This document shows positions 1 through 5,683 of a stretch of DNA of 5,817 nt, piece after piece. The DNA is taken from the NCBI GenBank assembly GCA_945900695.1, contig CAMDJU010000173.1:1-5817 (forward strand), in the 5' to 3' direction. The DNA is from Bordetella parapertussis (lineage in GTDB: Bacteria; Pseudomonadota; Gammaproteobacteria; Burkholderiales; Burkholderiaceae_C). The notes beneath the pieces were generated by a model, which ran no database searches, was not told the DNA's origin, and saw nothing but the letters and a program-made list of their open reading frames with translations. The translations under genes and the position numbers were made by a program. Numbering within the stretch: the first letter of the stretch is position 1; each line of letters starts with the position of its first letter.

Positions 1-783
1 ATCGTGGAAAACCGCCCAGGTGCTGGCGGCAATATCGGCTCTGCCTTTGTGTCCAAGGCCGAGCCCGATGGCCACACCTTGCTGGTGGGCTACAACGGGC
101 CGATCGCCATCAACCCCACCTTGATGAAGAACGCGCTCGACCCGGTCAAAGACTTGACCCCCGTCACCCTGGCCATGAAGGGCGCTCAGTATTTGGTGGT
201 CAACCCAGCTGCGGGGGTTTCCAACGTGCAAGAGTTGGTGCAAAACGCCAAGAAAAATCCCAACAAGTGGTCTTACGCGTCGGTGGCGGTGGGCAGTGGC
301 TCGCATTTGACGATGGAAATGTTGAAGATGGCGGCCGATATCAACCTTACCCACGTGCCCTACAAAGGCGGGGGTGAAGCGATGGGCGCTTTGGTTGCCG
401 GGGACGTGCAAGCGGCCTTTTTTGTCCCTGGCAATGTGCAGCAATTCGCCAAGGATGGGCGCTTGCGGTTGCTGGCTTCAACCGGGCGCAAACGCTATGC
501 CAGCACACCCGATGTGCCCACCATGATTGAGCTGGGTTTCAAGGACTTTGAAGCCACCGTGTGGGCCGGTTTCTTGTTGCCCGCCAAAACCCCCAAGCCC
601 ATCGTCGAGCGCTATCACCGCGAGCTGACCAAGGTGCTGCAAAGCCCAGAGGTGTCGGAGAAGTTGCGGCAAATCGAGTACGACGTCGTGACCTGCACCC
701 CCGATGAGTTTTCGGCCTGGATCAAAACCGAAATTCAACGATGGGGCCAAATCATCAAGGTCACCGGATCCAAGGTGGATTGA
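1..783 (+). CDS. Bug/TctC-family tripartite tricarboxylate transporter substrate-binding protein (5' truncated)
   Basis: Periplasmic solute receptor of the Bug/TctC family, which captures small carboxylates or related ligands. Family members either feed a TctAB-type membrane carrier or act as orphan receptors. The frame is open from the first base (Ile-Val-Glu-Asn-Arg-Pro-Gly), so the true start and the signal peptide lie upstream; about 60 residues of a usual 320-330 appear to be missing. Visible hallmarks are the ENRPGAGGNIG block at the very start, PDGHTLL just after it, a GSGSHLTMEML segment near visible residue 100, HVPYKGGGEAM near 118-128, and TPDVPTMIELG near 170. The C-terminal helix with TPDEFSAWIKTEIQRWGQIIK is also typical. 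The SDR gene begins 2 bases after the stop, which points to co-transcription. No tctA or tctB gene is in view. The ligand cannot be told. Family assignment is very secure; the GTG at base 4 is an internal codon, not the start. Confidence 0.95.
   Translation: MVENRPGAGGNIGSAFVSKAEPDGHTLLVGYNGPIAINPTLMKNALDPVKDLTPVTLAMKGAQYLVVNPAAGVSNVQELVQNAKKNPNKWSYASVAVGSGSHLTMEMLKMAADINLTHVPYKGGGEAMGALVAGDVQAAFFVPGNVQQFAKDGRLRLLASTGRKRYASTPDVPTMIELGFKDFEATVWAGFLLPAKTPKPIVERYHRELTKVLQSPEVSEKLRQIEYDVVTCTPDEFSAWIKTEIQRWGQIIKVTGSKVD
772..779 (+). promoter_or_regulatory. Ribosome binding site of the SDR gene
   Basis: AAGGTGGA lies 6 bases before ATG 786 and inside the last codons of the receptor gene. It decides the start in favour of 786 over the upstream in-frame ATG at 741. 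Confidence 0.6.
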
Positions 784-785
784 AC

Positions 786-1559
786 ATGGATCGCTTGCAA
801 AACAAGGCTGCCTTGATCACCGGCGCGGGAGCGGGCATAGGCGCCGCCACCGCCCGCTTGTTTTGCGCCCAGGGCGCGCGGGTTTGTTTGCTCGACGCCA
901 ACCCCCAGGCCTTGCAAGACACCCTGGCCCAACTGAAGTTCGAATTTCCCCTGGCCAATGTGTACACAGCGCAGGCCGATATTGCCCATGAGGCACAAGC
1001 ACAAGCCGCCGTGCTGGGTGCCGCCCAGGCCTTGGGGGGCTTGGATGTGCTGGTCAACAACGCGGCCATGCGCAATTATTCGGCCCTTGCCGATGCCACC
1101 CCTGCAGAGTGGCAGGCCATGGTGGGCGTGAACTTGGTGGGCACGGCCACCATGAGCCGCTTGGCTTTGCCCTATTTGCGTGCCAGCGGGCGTGGCAGCA
1201 TTGTGAATGTGTCATCGGCCCATGCGCTGATCGGGCGCAAAGGCATGGGCTTGTACGACAGCACCAAGGCCGGCATGTTGGCCATGACCCGCACCTTGGC
1301 CTTTGAAGAAGTGCAACACGGCGTGCGCGTCAATGCCGTTTGCCCAGGCTCAACGCTCACTGACTTTCACATTGGCCGTGCCGTGGCGGCGGGCAAATCG
1401 CCCGCGCAACTCAAAACCGAGCGTGCTGGCAACTCATTGATGGGCCGCTGGGCCGAACCCCAAGAAATGGCCTGGCCGATTGTGTGGCTGGCCTCAGACG
1501 AGGCGTCCTTCATCACCGGCGCCACCTTGATGGCTGACGGCGGTTTGTCCATCATGTGA
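786..1559 (+). CDS. SDR-family NAD(P)-dependent oxidoreductase
   Basis: A 257-residue classical short-chain dehydrogenase/reductase, probably a cytoplasmic alcohol/ketone oxidoreductase. The cofactor motif TGAGAGIG is at residues 12-19. Asp37 at the end of the second beta strand (VCLLDAN) favours NAD(H) over NADP(H). NNAA is at 91-94. The catalytic tetrad is complete: Asn116 (VGVNLVG), Ser144 (NVSSAH), Tyr157 and Lys161 (YDSTK). The VNAVCPGS block at 182-189 and the C-terminal ITGATLMADGG are standard for the family, as is the length. ATG 786 is chosen because it directly precedes the Rossmann fold and has AAGGTGGA at 772-779 as ribosome binding site. An in-frame ATG at 741 would add 15 residues that overlap the receptor gene and look non-native. 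The 2-base gap to the receptor gene implies one transcript. The substrate is unknown; by context it may be a hydroxy acid or another intermediate of the same pathway. Confidence 0.93.
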   Translation: MDRLQNKAALITGAGAGIGAATARLFCAQGARVCLLDANPQALQDTLAQLKFEFPLANVYTAQADIAHEAQAQAAVLGAAQALGGLDVLVNNAAMRNYSALADATPAEWQAMVGVNLVGTATMSRLALPYLRASGRGSIVNVSSAHALIGRKGMGLYDSTKAGMLAMTRTLAFEEVQHGVRVNAVCPGSTLTDFHIGRAVAAGKSPAQLKTERAGNSLMGRWAEPQEMAWPIVWLASDEASFITGATLMADGGLSIM

Positions 1560-1570
1560 ATGGGCTTGTA

Positions 1571-1590
1571 TGGGCATGGGCGGATGCCCA
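1571..1590 (+). other. Short inverted repeat downstream of the SDR gene
   Basis: TGGGCAT (1571-1577) pairs perfectly with ATGCCCA (1584-1590) around a 6-base loop GGGCGG, 11 bases after the SDR stop codon. No T tract follows, so it is not a convincing intrinsic terminator. It could be a weak pause or mRNA 3'-end stabilising hairpin, or chance. Confidence 0.3.
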
Positions 1591-1646
1591 GGCAAGCGCC
1601 CCGGTGTCAGCTGGGCTTGGCAAAATGACCCATAACCAACGCATTC

Positions 1647-1653
1647 AAGGAGA
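1647..1653 (+). promoter_or_regulatory. Strong ribosome binding site of the small exported protein
   Basis: AAGGAGA is a near-perfect Shine-Dalgarno sequence 4 bases before ATG 1658. It selects this start over the in-frame ATG at 1625 and the other longer forms. It is the best ribosome binding site in the window. Confidence 0.8.
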
Positions 1654-1657
1654 CCCC

Positions 1658-2134
1658 ATGGCGCAACGTCGCTTGTTTTCGTGCATGGCCCTTATGGGCT
1701 GCATGCTGTCGCCAGCGGCTTGGGGCCAAGAGATGGCTCGGGTGGTCTCCACCACACCCGTGATCCAAACGGTCACCGTCACCGAACCCAGTTGCACCAG
1801 CGTGGGCACAGCCCCAGCCCTGTGTGGGCAAGTCACACATCTGCAAAACCGCATCACCCATTACAACGTGGTTTATGAATATGGTGGCAAATCCTATGGC
1901 GTTGCCTTGGCCCAGGACCCGGGCCCCTGGTTGCCCATTCAAGTGACCCCCGTGGTCGAAATCCCGCCGCCCATTGCCCCCACAACCGTGTGGGTGAGCA
2001 CACCGGCGCCGCTGCCGCCCCCACCCGTGGTCATGGCACCCTATCCATATGTTTACGCGCCGATTTATCCGCCCTTTCCTTACTTCGTTCACTTTGGCTT
2101 TCATGGGGGACGCGGTTTCCGCCATTGGCGTTGA
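1658..2134 (+). CDS. Small secreted/envelope protein with Pro/Tyr-rich tail, function unknown
   Basis: A 158-residue protein of unknown function. The N-terminus (two Arg at 4-5, hydrophobic stretch 6-21, then AWG|QE) is a signal peptide with probable signal peptidase I cleavage after Gly23, so the mature protein should be periplasmic or outer-membrane. The mature N-terminus ARVVSTTPVIQ (27-37) and the later block YNVVYEYGGKSYGVALAQDP, continuing to IQVTPV (69-99), resemble from memory the segments that flank the glycine-zipper region of 17-kDa-antigen-like proteins in Burkholderiales. Here the glycine zipper is absent, and Cys46 and Cys56 lie in the short segment between the two blocks. Residues 102-143 are rich in Pro, Tyr and Val (IPPPIAP, PLPPPPVV, PYPYVYAPIYPPFPYF). 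The end is Gly/Arg/His-rich (HGGRGFRHWR). ATG 1658 is set by a strong ribosome binding site. It sits between catabolic-type genes with no obvious functional link. The gene is secure from its start signal and signal peptide; the family link is moderate. Confidence 0.8.
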   Translation: MAQRRLFSCMALMGCMLSPAAWGQEMARVVSTTPVIQTVTVTEPSCTSVGTAPALCGQVTHLQNRITHYNVVYEYGGKSYGVALAQDPGPWLPIQVTPVVEIPPPIAPTTVWVSTPAPLPPPPVVMAPYPYVYAPIYPPFPYFVHFGFHGGRGFRHWR

Positions 2135-2162
2135 GGCCGCTGACCCCCTGTCACCTGTGCGG

Positions 2163-2191
2163 TTGACCTGCTGGGGAGGCTTGGCGATACT
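2163..2191 (+). promoter_or_regulatory. Candidate sigma70 promoter upstream of the MFS gene
   Basis: TTGACC (2163-2168, five of six matches to the -35 consensus) and GATACT (2186-2191, four of six to the -10) are separated by the optimal 17 bases. Transcription would start near 2198, leaving a leader of about 100 bases before ATG 2298. It lies 28 bases past the stop of the upstream gene, in the largest intergenic gap. It would drive the MFS carrier and, if no terminator intervenes, leuC, leuD and the hydrolase. The prediction rests on sequence match only. Confidence 0.45.
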
Positions 2192-2213
2192 GCACAGCAC
2201 CCCATTCGCCGAC

Positions 2214-2234
2214 GTGGCGGTGACACACCGCCAC
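2214..2234 (+). other. Perfect 9-bp hairpin with 3-base loop
   Basis: GTGGCGGTG (2214-2222) and CACCGCCAC (2226-2234) are exact reverse complements around the loop ACA. The stem is GC-rich and stable, but no T tract follows on either strand. If the promoter at 2163-2191 is used, it lies in the mRNA leader of the MFS gene. Otherwise it may mark the 3' end of the upstream transcript or serve as an operator-like palindrome. Confidence 0.5.
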
Positions 2235-2252
2235 CCTTGAAACCCCTTTGAC

Positions 2253-2268
2253 GGGCAGTGCGCTGCCC
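2253..2268 (+). other. Second short hairpin in the MFS leader
   Basis: GGGCAG (2253-2258) pairs with CTGCCC (2263-2268) around the tetraloop TGCG, 29 bases before ATG 2298. No T tract follows. It is short enough to be chance, but it is the second GC-rich stem within 55 bases of an otherwise unremarkable leader. Confidence 0.3.
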
Positions 2269-2297
2269 CAGGCGATGCCGTCTGACCCTTGGATGGC

Positions 2298-3557
2298 ATG
2301 GCTGGAAAGTGTTTTTTGCCCAAAATTTTCCATGGATGGCGCATCGCTGGCGCGGCCAGCTCCTTGCAGTTCATGCAATCGGCGCTGTTGACCCAATCCT
2401 TTGGCGCTTATGTGGCCTTGTTGGCCGAAGAACGCGGATGGAGCAAAACATCTTTGGCCGGTGCAGCCGCGATGCAATCTTTGGAGGCGGCCATTTTGGG
2501 GCCTTTGCTGGGGTGGGTGATGGACCGCTTTGGCCCCCAGGCCATGATTCGCTGGGGCGTCGTGGTCTTTGCCCTGGGTTTTTTGGCGCTGTCCCAGATT
2601 GAATCCATTTCTGGTTTTTACATCAGCGCACTCATCTTGGCGGTGGGGGCCAGCTTGTGTGGCTACTTCCCTTTGACGGTGGCCATCATCCACTGGTTCG
2701 AGCGCCACCGCGCGCGCGCCTTATCGGTGCTGAGTTTGGGCCTGGCCCTGGGTGGCTTGGCGGTGCCCTTGGTCGCGTGGTCCATGTACAGCTATGGCTG
2801 GCGCACCACCGCCATGGTTTCTGCGCTGGTGGCGCTGGTGGTGGGCATTCCGCTGGCGTCGGTCATCCGGGGGCGGCCCGAGGACATGGGTTTGACCATG
2901 GATGGATTGCCCAAGCCCAATGCGGTGGCCGCCCAAGACGCCGTGCAAGGGGGTGGCACAGGGGTAGAGTTCACCGCCCGACAAGCCTTGCGCACCCAGG
3001 CCTTTTGGTTGTTGGGCCTGGGCCATGGCGTGGCTTTGTTGGTGGTCACCGCGGTCAACGTGCATGCCATCACCCACATGAAAGAAGGCCTGGGCTATAC
3101 GGTGGCCGAGGCCGCTTGGTTCATTTTGTTGATGACCGTGGGCCAGGTCATCGGTGTGCTGTCGGGCGCATGGATGGGCGACAAGTACGACAAGCGGCGG
3201 GTGGCGGCCACGTGCATGTTGATGCACGGCACGGGCTTGTTGCTGCTGACCTATGCCACGCATTCGGCCGAGTTGGTGGCCTTTGCTTTGTTGCATGGCA
3301 TCGCTTGGGGCTTGCGGGGCCCTTTCATGCAAGCGCTGCGTGCCGACTACTTCGGGCGCAATGCGATTGGCATGATTTTGGGTTTGTCCGCGTTGATCAT
3401 TGCCTTGGGCCAAGTGGCCGGTCCTTTGGTGGCTGGCTTTTTTGCCGATCTGACGGGCAATTACCGGCTGGGCTTCACCGTGCTGGCTTTGACCGCTTGC
3501 GCTGGGTCGGTGCTGTTTTTGTTGGCCAAGCCGCCGCAACTGCCAAAGGACGGCTGA
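2298..3557 (+). CDS. MFS transporter, oxalate/formate-monocarboxylate-like
   Basis: A 419-residue inner-membrane carrier of the major facilitator superfamily, likely importing (or exchanging) a small organic acid. About twelve hydrophobic helices can be traced, six (roughly residues 16-189) on each side of a polar loop (190-231). MFS motif A is seen after helix 2 as GWVMDRFG (72-79), with its second-half counterpart AWMGDKYDKRR (291-301). The KIFHGWRI start, the ERGWSKTSLAGA loop, FERHRARALSVLSLG (134-148) and RPEDMGLTMDG (193-203) are typical of the carrier subgroup containing oxalate/formate antiporters and monocarboxylate porters. An in-frame stop at 2283-2285 leaves TTG 2289 or ATG 2298 as possible starts. 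ATG is preferred, although only a weak GGA (2291-2293) precedes it. It stands 107 bases upstream of leuC on the same strand and probably serves the same pathway. The substrate is not determinable. Confidence 0.92.
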   Translation: MAGKCFLPKIFHGWRIAGAASSLQFMQSALLTQSFGAYVALLAEERGWSKTSLAGAAAMQSLEAAILGPLLGWVMDRFGPQAMIRWGVVVFALGFLALSQIESISGFYISALILAVGASLCGYFPLTVAIIHWFERHRARALSVLSLGLALGGLAVPLVAWSMYSYGWRTTAMVSALVALVVGIPLASVIRGRPEDMGLTMDGLPKPNAVAAQDAVQGGGTGVEFTARQALRTQAFWLLGLGHGVALLVVTAVNVHAITHMKEGLGYTVAEAAWFILLMTVGQVIGVLSGAWMGDKYDKRRVAATCMLMHGTGLLLLTYATHSAELVAFALLHGIAWGLRGPFMQALRADYFGRNAIGMILGLSALIIALGQVAGPLVAGFFADLTGNYRLGFTVLALTACAGSVLFLLAKPPQLPKDG

Positions 3558-3664
3558 GTCCAACGCTTTTCAAATCGGTCACCAACCCACCCAAACCCAT
3601 GGATTAAGATGACACGAAGCGCTGAACGCTCCCCGCAGTTTGAAACCCACACGAGCAACACCCC

Positions 3665-5062
3665 ATGGGCCTGACCCTGTACGAAAAAATCTGGCATGCA
3701 CACAAAGTGCTCGATGGCGACGATGGCCAAAGCCTGTTGCATGTGGCGCGCCATTTGGTGCATGACGGATCGGTCCATGCATTTCAGTTTTTAAAAGAAA
3801 AGGGCCTGACCGTGCGCCGCGCCGATCAGGTGGTGGCCACCCCTGACCACGGCATCTCCACCCGCAGCCATGTGATGGCGGCCATCACCGATCCTGAACA
3901 GCGCAGGGTGGTGGAGCGTTTGGTGGAAAACACCCAAGCCCACGGCATCTTGCACTTTCCCTTGGGCGACCCGCGCCAAGGCATCGTGCATGTGGTTGGC
4001 CCCGAACAAGGCCTCACCCAACCCGGCATGGTGCTGGTGTGTGGCGACTCCCACACCTCTACCCATGGCGCCTTGGGCGCTTTGGCCTTTGGTGCTGGCG
4101 CGAGCGAAATCACCCATGTGCTGGCCACCCAAGCCACCTGGCAGCGGCGCTCCAAAACCCTGCGCGTGCGGGTCGAGGGGGTGCGCGGTGCGCATGTCAG
4201 CGCCAAAGACGTGATCTTGGCCATCATCGCCAAGATCGGCTCCAATGGGGCGGTGGGCCATGTCATCGAATACGCCGGCTCTGTCATACGCGCCATGAGC
4301 ATCGAAGAGCGTTTGACGGTGTGCAATATGTCCATTGAGGTCGGTGCCCGCGCGGGCATGGTGGCACCGGACGACACCACCTTTGCCTATTTGCAAGGCC
4401 GCACCTTTGCGCCCAAAGGCGCGATGTGGGAGCAGGCCTTGGACCATTGGCGCCGTTTGCCCTCAGACCTGGATGCACATTTTGATGTGGACATCGAACT
4501 CGACGCCAGCGCACTCGCGCCCATGGTGACTTGGGGCAACAGCCCGCAAGACGGCTTGCCCATCACCGCTTGTGTGCCCGATCCCAGCCAAGAGCCGGAT
4601 TCCGAAAAACGCGCGGGCATGGAGCGGGCTTTGGCCTATATGGGGCTGCAAGCTGGCATGGCGCTGCAAGATATTGCGGTCGATCAAGTGTTCATTGGCT
4701 CGTGCACCAATGGCCGCATCGAAGACCTGCGCGCTGCAGCCGCTGTGGCGCAGCTGGGCCAGGCCAAGGTGCCTGTGCTGGTCTCGCCGGGCTCGACCCA
4801 GGTCAAGCTGGAGGCCGAACGCGAGGGCTTGGACCAGATCTTTAAAAAGGCCGGTTTTGAGTGGCGCGAATCGGGGTGCTCCATGTGCGTGGGCATGAAT
4901 GGGGACTTGGTGGCCGCTGGCAAACGCTGCGCCTCCACCTCCAACCGCAACTTTGTGGGCCGCCAAGGGCCGGGCAGCCGAACCCATTTGATGAGCCCGG
5001 CCATGGCGGCGGCTGCCGCCTTGAACGGCCGCCTGACCGATGTACGCAGTTTGGTGAAATGA
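3665..5062 (+). CDS. leuC: LeuC-type 3-isopropylmalate dehydratase/hydratase large subunit
   Basis: A 465-residue large subunit of the aconitase-superfamily isopropylmalate isomerase group, near the E. coli LeuC length. It carries the [4Fe-4S] cluster and acts with the small subunit encoded next. Cluster ligands are Cys347 (IGSCTNGR), Cys405 and Cys408 (GCSMCVGMN). Other active-site blocks are GDSHTSTHGALG (127-138), IGSNGAVGHVIEYAG (191-205), MVAPDDTTF (232-240) and STSNRNFVGRQG (424-435). The usual DHN near residue 61 reads DHG (61-63). ATG 3665 gives the normal TLYEKIW N-terminus, but no good ribosome binding site precedes it. LeuC catalyses 2- to 3-isopropylmalate isomerisation in leucine synthesis. 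Here neither leuB nor leuA follows, and a hydrolase and an MFS carrier flank the pair. A catabolic paralog acting on maleate, citraconate or a similar acid is therefore at least as likely. Fold and family are certain; the leucine role is doubtful. Confidence 0.93.
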   Translation: MGLTLYEKIWHAHKVLDGDDGQSLLHVARHLVHDGSVHAFQFLKEKGLTVRRADQVVATPDHGISTRSHVMAAITDPEQRRVVERLVENTQAHGILHFPLGDPRQGIVHVVGPEQGLTQPGMVLVCGDSHTSTHGALGALAFGAGASEITHVLATQATWQRRSKTLRVRVEGVRGAHVSAKDVILAIIAKIGSNGAVGHVIEYAGSVIRAMSIEERLTVCNMSIEVGARAGMVAPDDTTFAYLQGRTFAPKGAMWEQALDHWRRLPSDLDAHFDVDIELDASALAPMVTWGNSPQDGLPITACVPDPSQEPDSEKRAGMERALAYMGLQAGMALQDIAVDQVFIGSCTNGRIEDLRAAAAVAQLGQAKVPVLVSPGSTQVKLEAEREGLDQIFKKAGFEWRESGCSMCVGMNGDLVAAGKRCASTSNRNFVGRQGPGSRTHLMSPAMAAAAALNGRLTDVRSLVK

Positions 5063-5063
5063 C

Positions 5064-5678
5064 ATGAAAGCATTTGTGCTCGAAGACGGTGTGGCCGTCC
5101 CGTTTGATCAGGCCGATGTGGACACCGATCAAATATTGCCGGCGCGATTTTTGCGACGCCCACGCCAAGGCGGCTATGGGACTTTTTTGTTTCGCGATGT
5201 GCGCTTCCATGACGACGACAGCGAGCGGCCTGATTTCATCTTGAACCAATTGCCCTACCGCAACGCCACCATCATGGTGGCGGACCGCAACTTTGGCTGC
5301 GGCTCCAGCCGCGAACAAGCCCCTTGGGGCTTGGTGGACCACGGCATCCGCTGTGTCATTGCAGCCGACTTTGGCGATATTTTTTACCTCAACTCCATCA
5401 AAACGGGCTTGTTGCCTGTGCAACTCGATTTGGCGGTGTGTGTGCGCTTGCGCGAGCAGTTGCACGCCCAGCCGGGTGCCCATGTGCGGGTCGACTTGCC
5501 GGCCCAAACCGTCACCGGCCCAGACGGCGTGGTACACGCTTTTGCCATTGATGCATTTCGCAAGAAATGCTTGGTCGAGGGGCTCGATGAAATCGGGGTC
5601 ACCTTGCACCACGACGCCGCCCTCAAGCAATTTGAGGTGCAATACCGCCAAGCACACCCTTGGCTTTTTAACCTTTGA
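5064..5678 (+). CDS. leuD: LeuD-type 3-isopropylmalate dehydratase/hydratase small subunit
   Basis: A 204-residue small (swivel-domain) subunit that completes the active site of the LeuC-type subunit; the length matches E. coli LeuD (about 200). Hallmarks are DVDTDQILPARFL (18-30), NFGCGSSREQAPWGL (76-90) with the catalytic Ser/Arg of GSSRE at 80-84, ADFGDIFYLNSIKTGLLPV (101-119), IDAFRKKCLVEGLDEIG (162-178) and HHDAALKQFE (182-191). The start is 1 base after the leuC stop, with GGTGA at 5053-5057, so translation is probably coupled. The RFLRRPRQGGYGTFLF stretch (28-43) forms part of the loop region that contacts the substrate side chain in this family and is more basic than the E. coli counterpart, which could mean a different substrate. 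The next gene starts 5 bases after the stop, so it belongs to the same operon. As with its partner, the leucine role is inferred from family only. Confidence 0.92.
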   Translation: MKAFVLEDGVAVPFDQADVDTDQILPARFLRRPRQGGYGTFLFRDVRFHDDDSERPDFILNQLPYRNATIMVADRNFGCGSSREQAPWGLVDHGIRCVIAADFGDIFYLNSIKTGLLPVQLDLAVCVRLREQLHAQPGAHVRVDLPAQTVTGPDGVVHAFAIDAFRKKCLVEGLDEIGVTLHHDAALKQFEVQYRQAHPWLFNL

Positions 5679-5683
5679 ATCGC

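Noticed and set aside
741..785. Longer SDR start at ATG 741
   Set aside because: The extra 15 residues overlap the receptor gene and precede the normal SDR N-terminus; ATG 786 has its own ribosome binding site and gives the standard length.
1560..1657. Promoter search before the small exported protein (TTGGCA at 1617-1622)
   Set aside because: No acceptable -10 hexamer occurs 16-18 bases downstream.
1691..1702. Possible lipobox (Leu-Met-Gly-Cys, residues 12-15) in the small exported protein
   Set aside because: The hydrophobic stretch before Cys15 would be only about 9 residues and Met at -2 is atypical; the AWG|QE site 8 residues later is a better signal peptidase I site. A lipoprotein is not fully excluded.
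1607..2374. Reverse-strand open frame of 255 codons spanning the small exported protein and the following gap
   Set aside because: It lies opposite a gene with a strong ribosome binding site and signal peptide. Its translation is low-complexity, His/Gly/Ala-rich and resembles no family, as expected of antisense frames in GC-rich DNA.
2721..3563. Reverse-strand open frame of 280 codons opposite the MFS gene
   Set aside because: The product is Gln/His/Gly-rich with no recognisable domain, while the forward frame has clear MFS motifs and helices.
3529..3570. Possible terminator at the end of the MFS gene (AGCCG...CGGCT, then TTTT at 3567-3570)
   Set aside because: The stem is only 5 bp with a loop of 17 bases, partly in coding sequence, and the T run is short and 11 bases away from the stem.
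2657..3607. Forward open frame of 316 codons in another frame of the MFS gene
   Set aside because: It is Gly/His/Arg-rich shadow coding; the MFS frame fully explains the region.
3558..3664. Promoter search between the MFS gene and leuC
   Set aside because: The best -10-like sequence (TAAGAT, 3605-3610) has no -35 match at a proper distance, so leuC is more likely co-transcribed with the MFS gene.
4842..5657. Reverse-strand open frame of 271 codons opposite leuC/leuD
   Set aside because: It overlaps two unmistakable genes, and its translation shows no family features.
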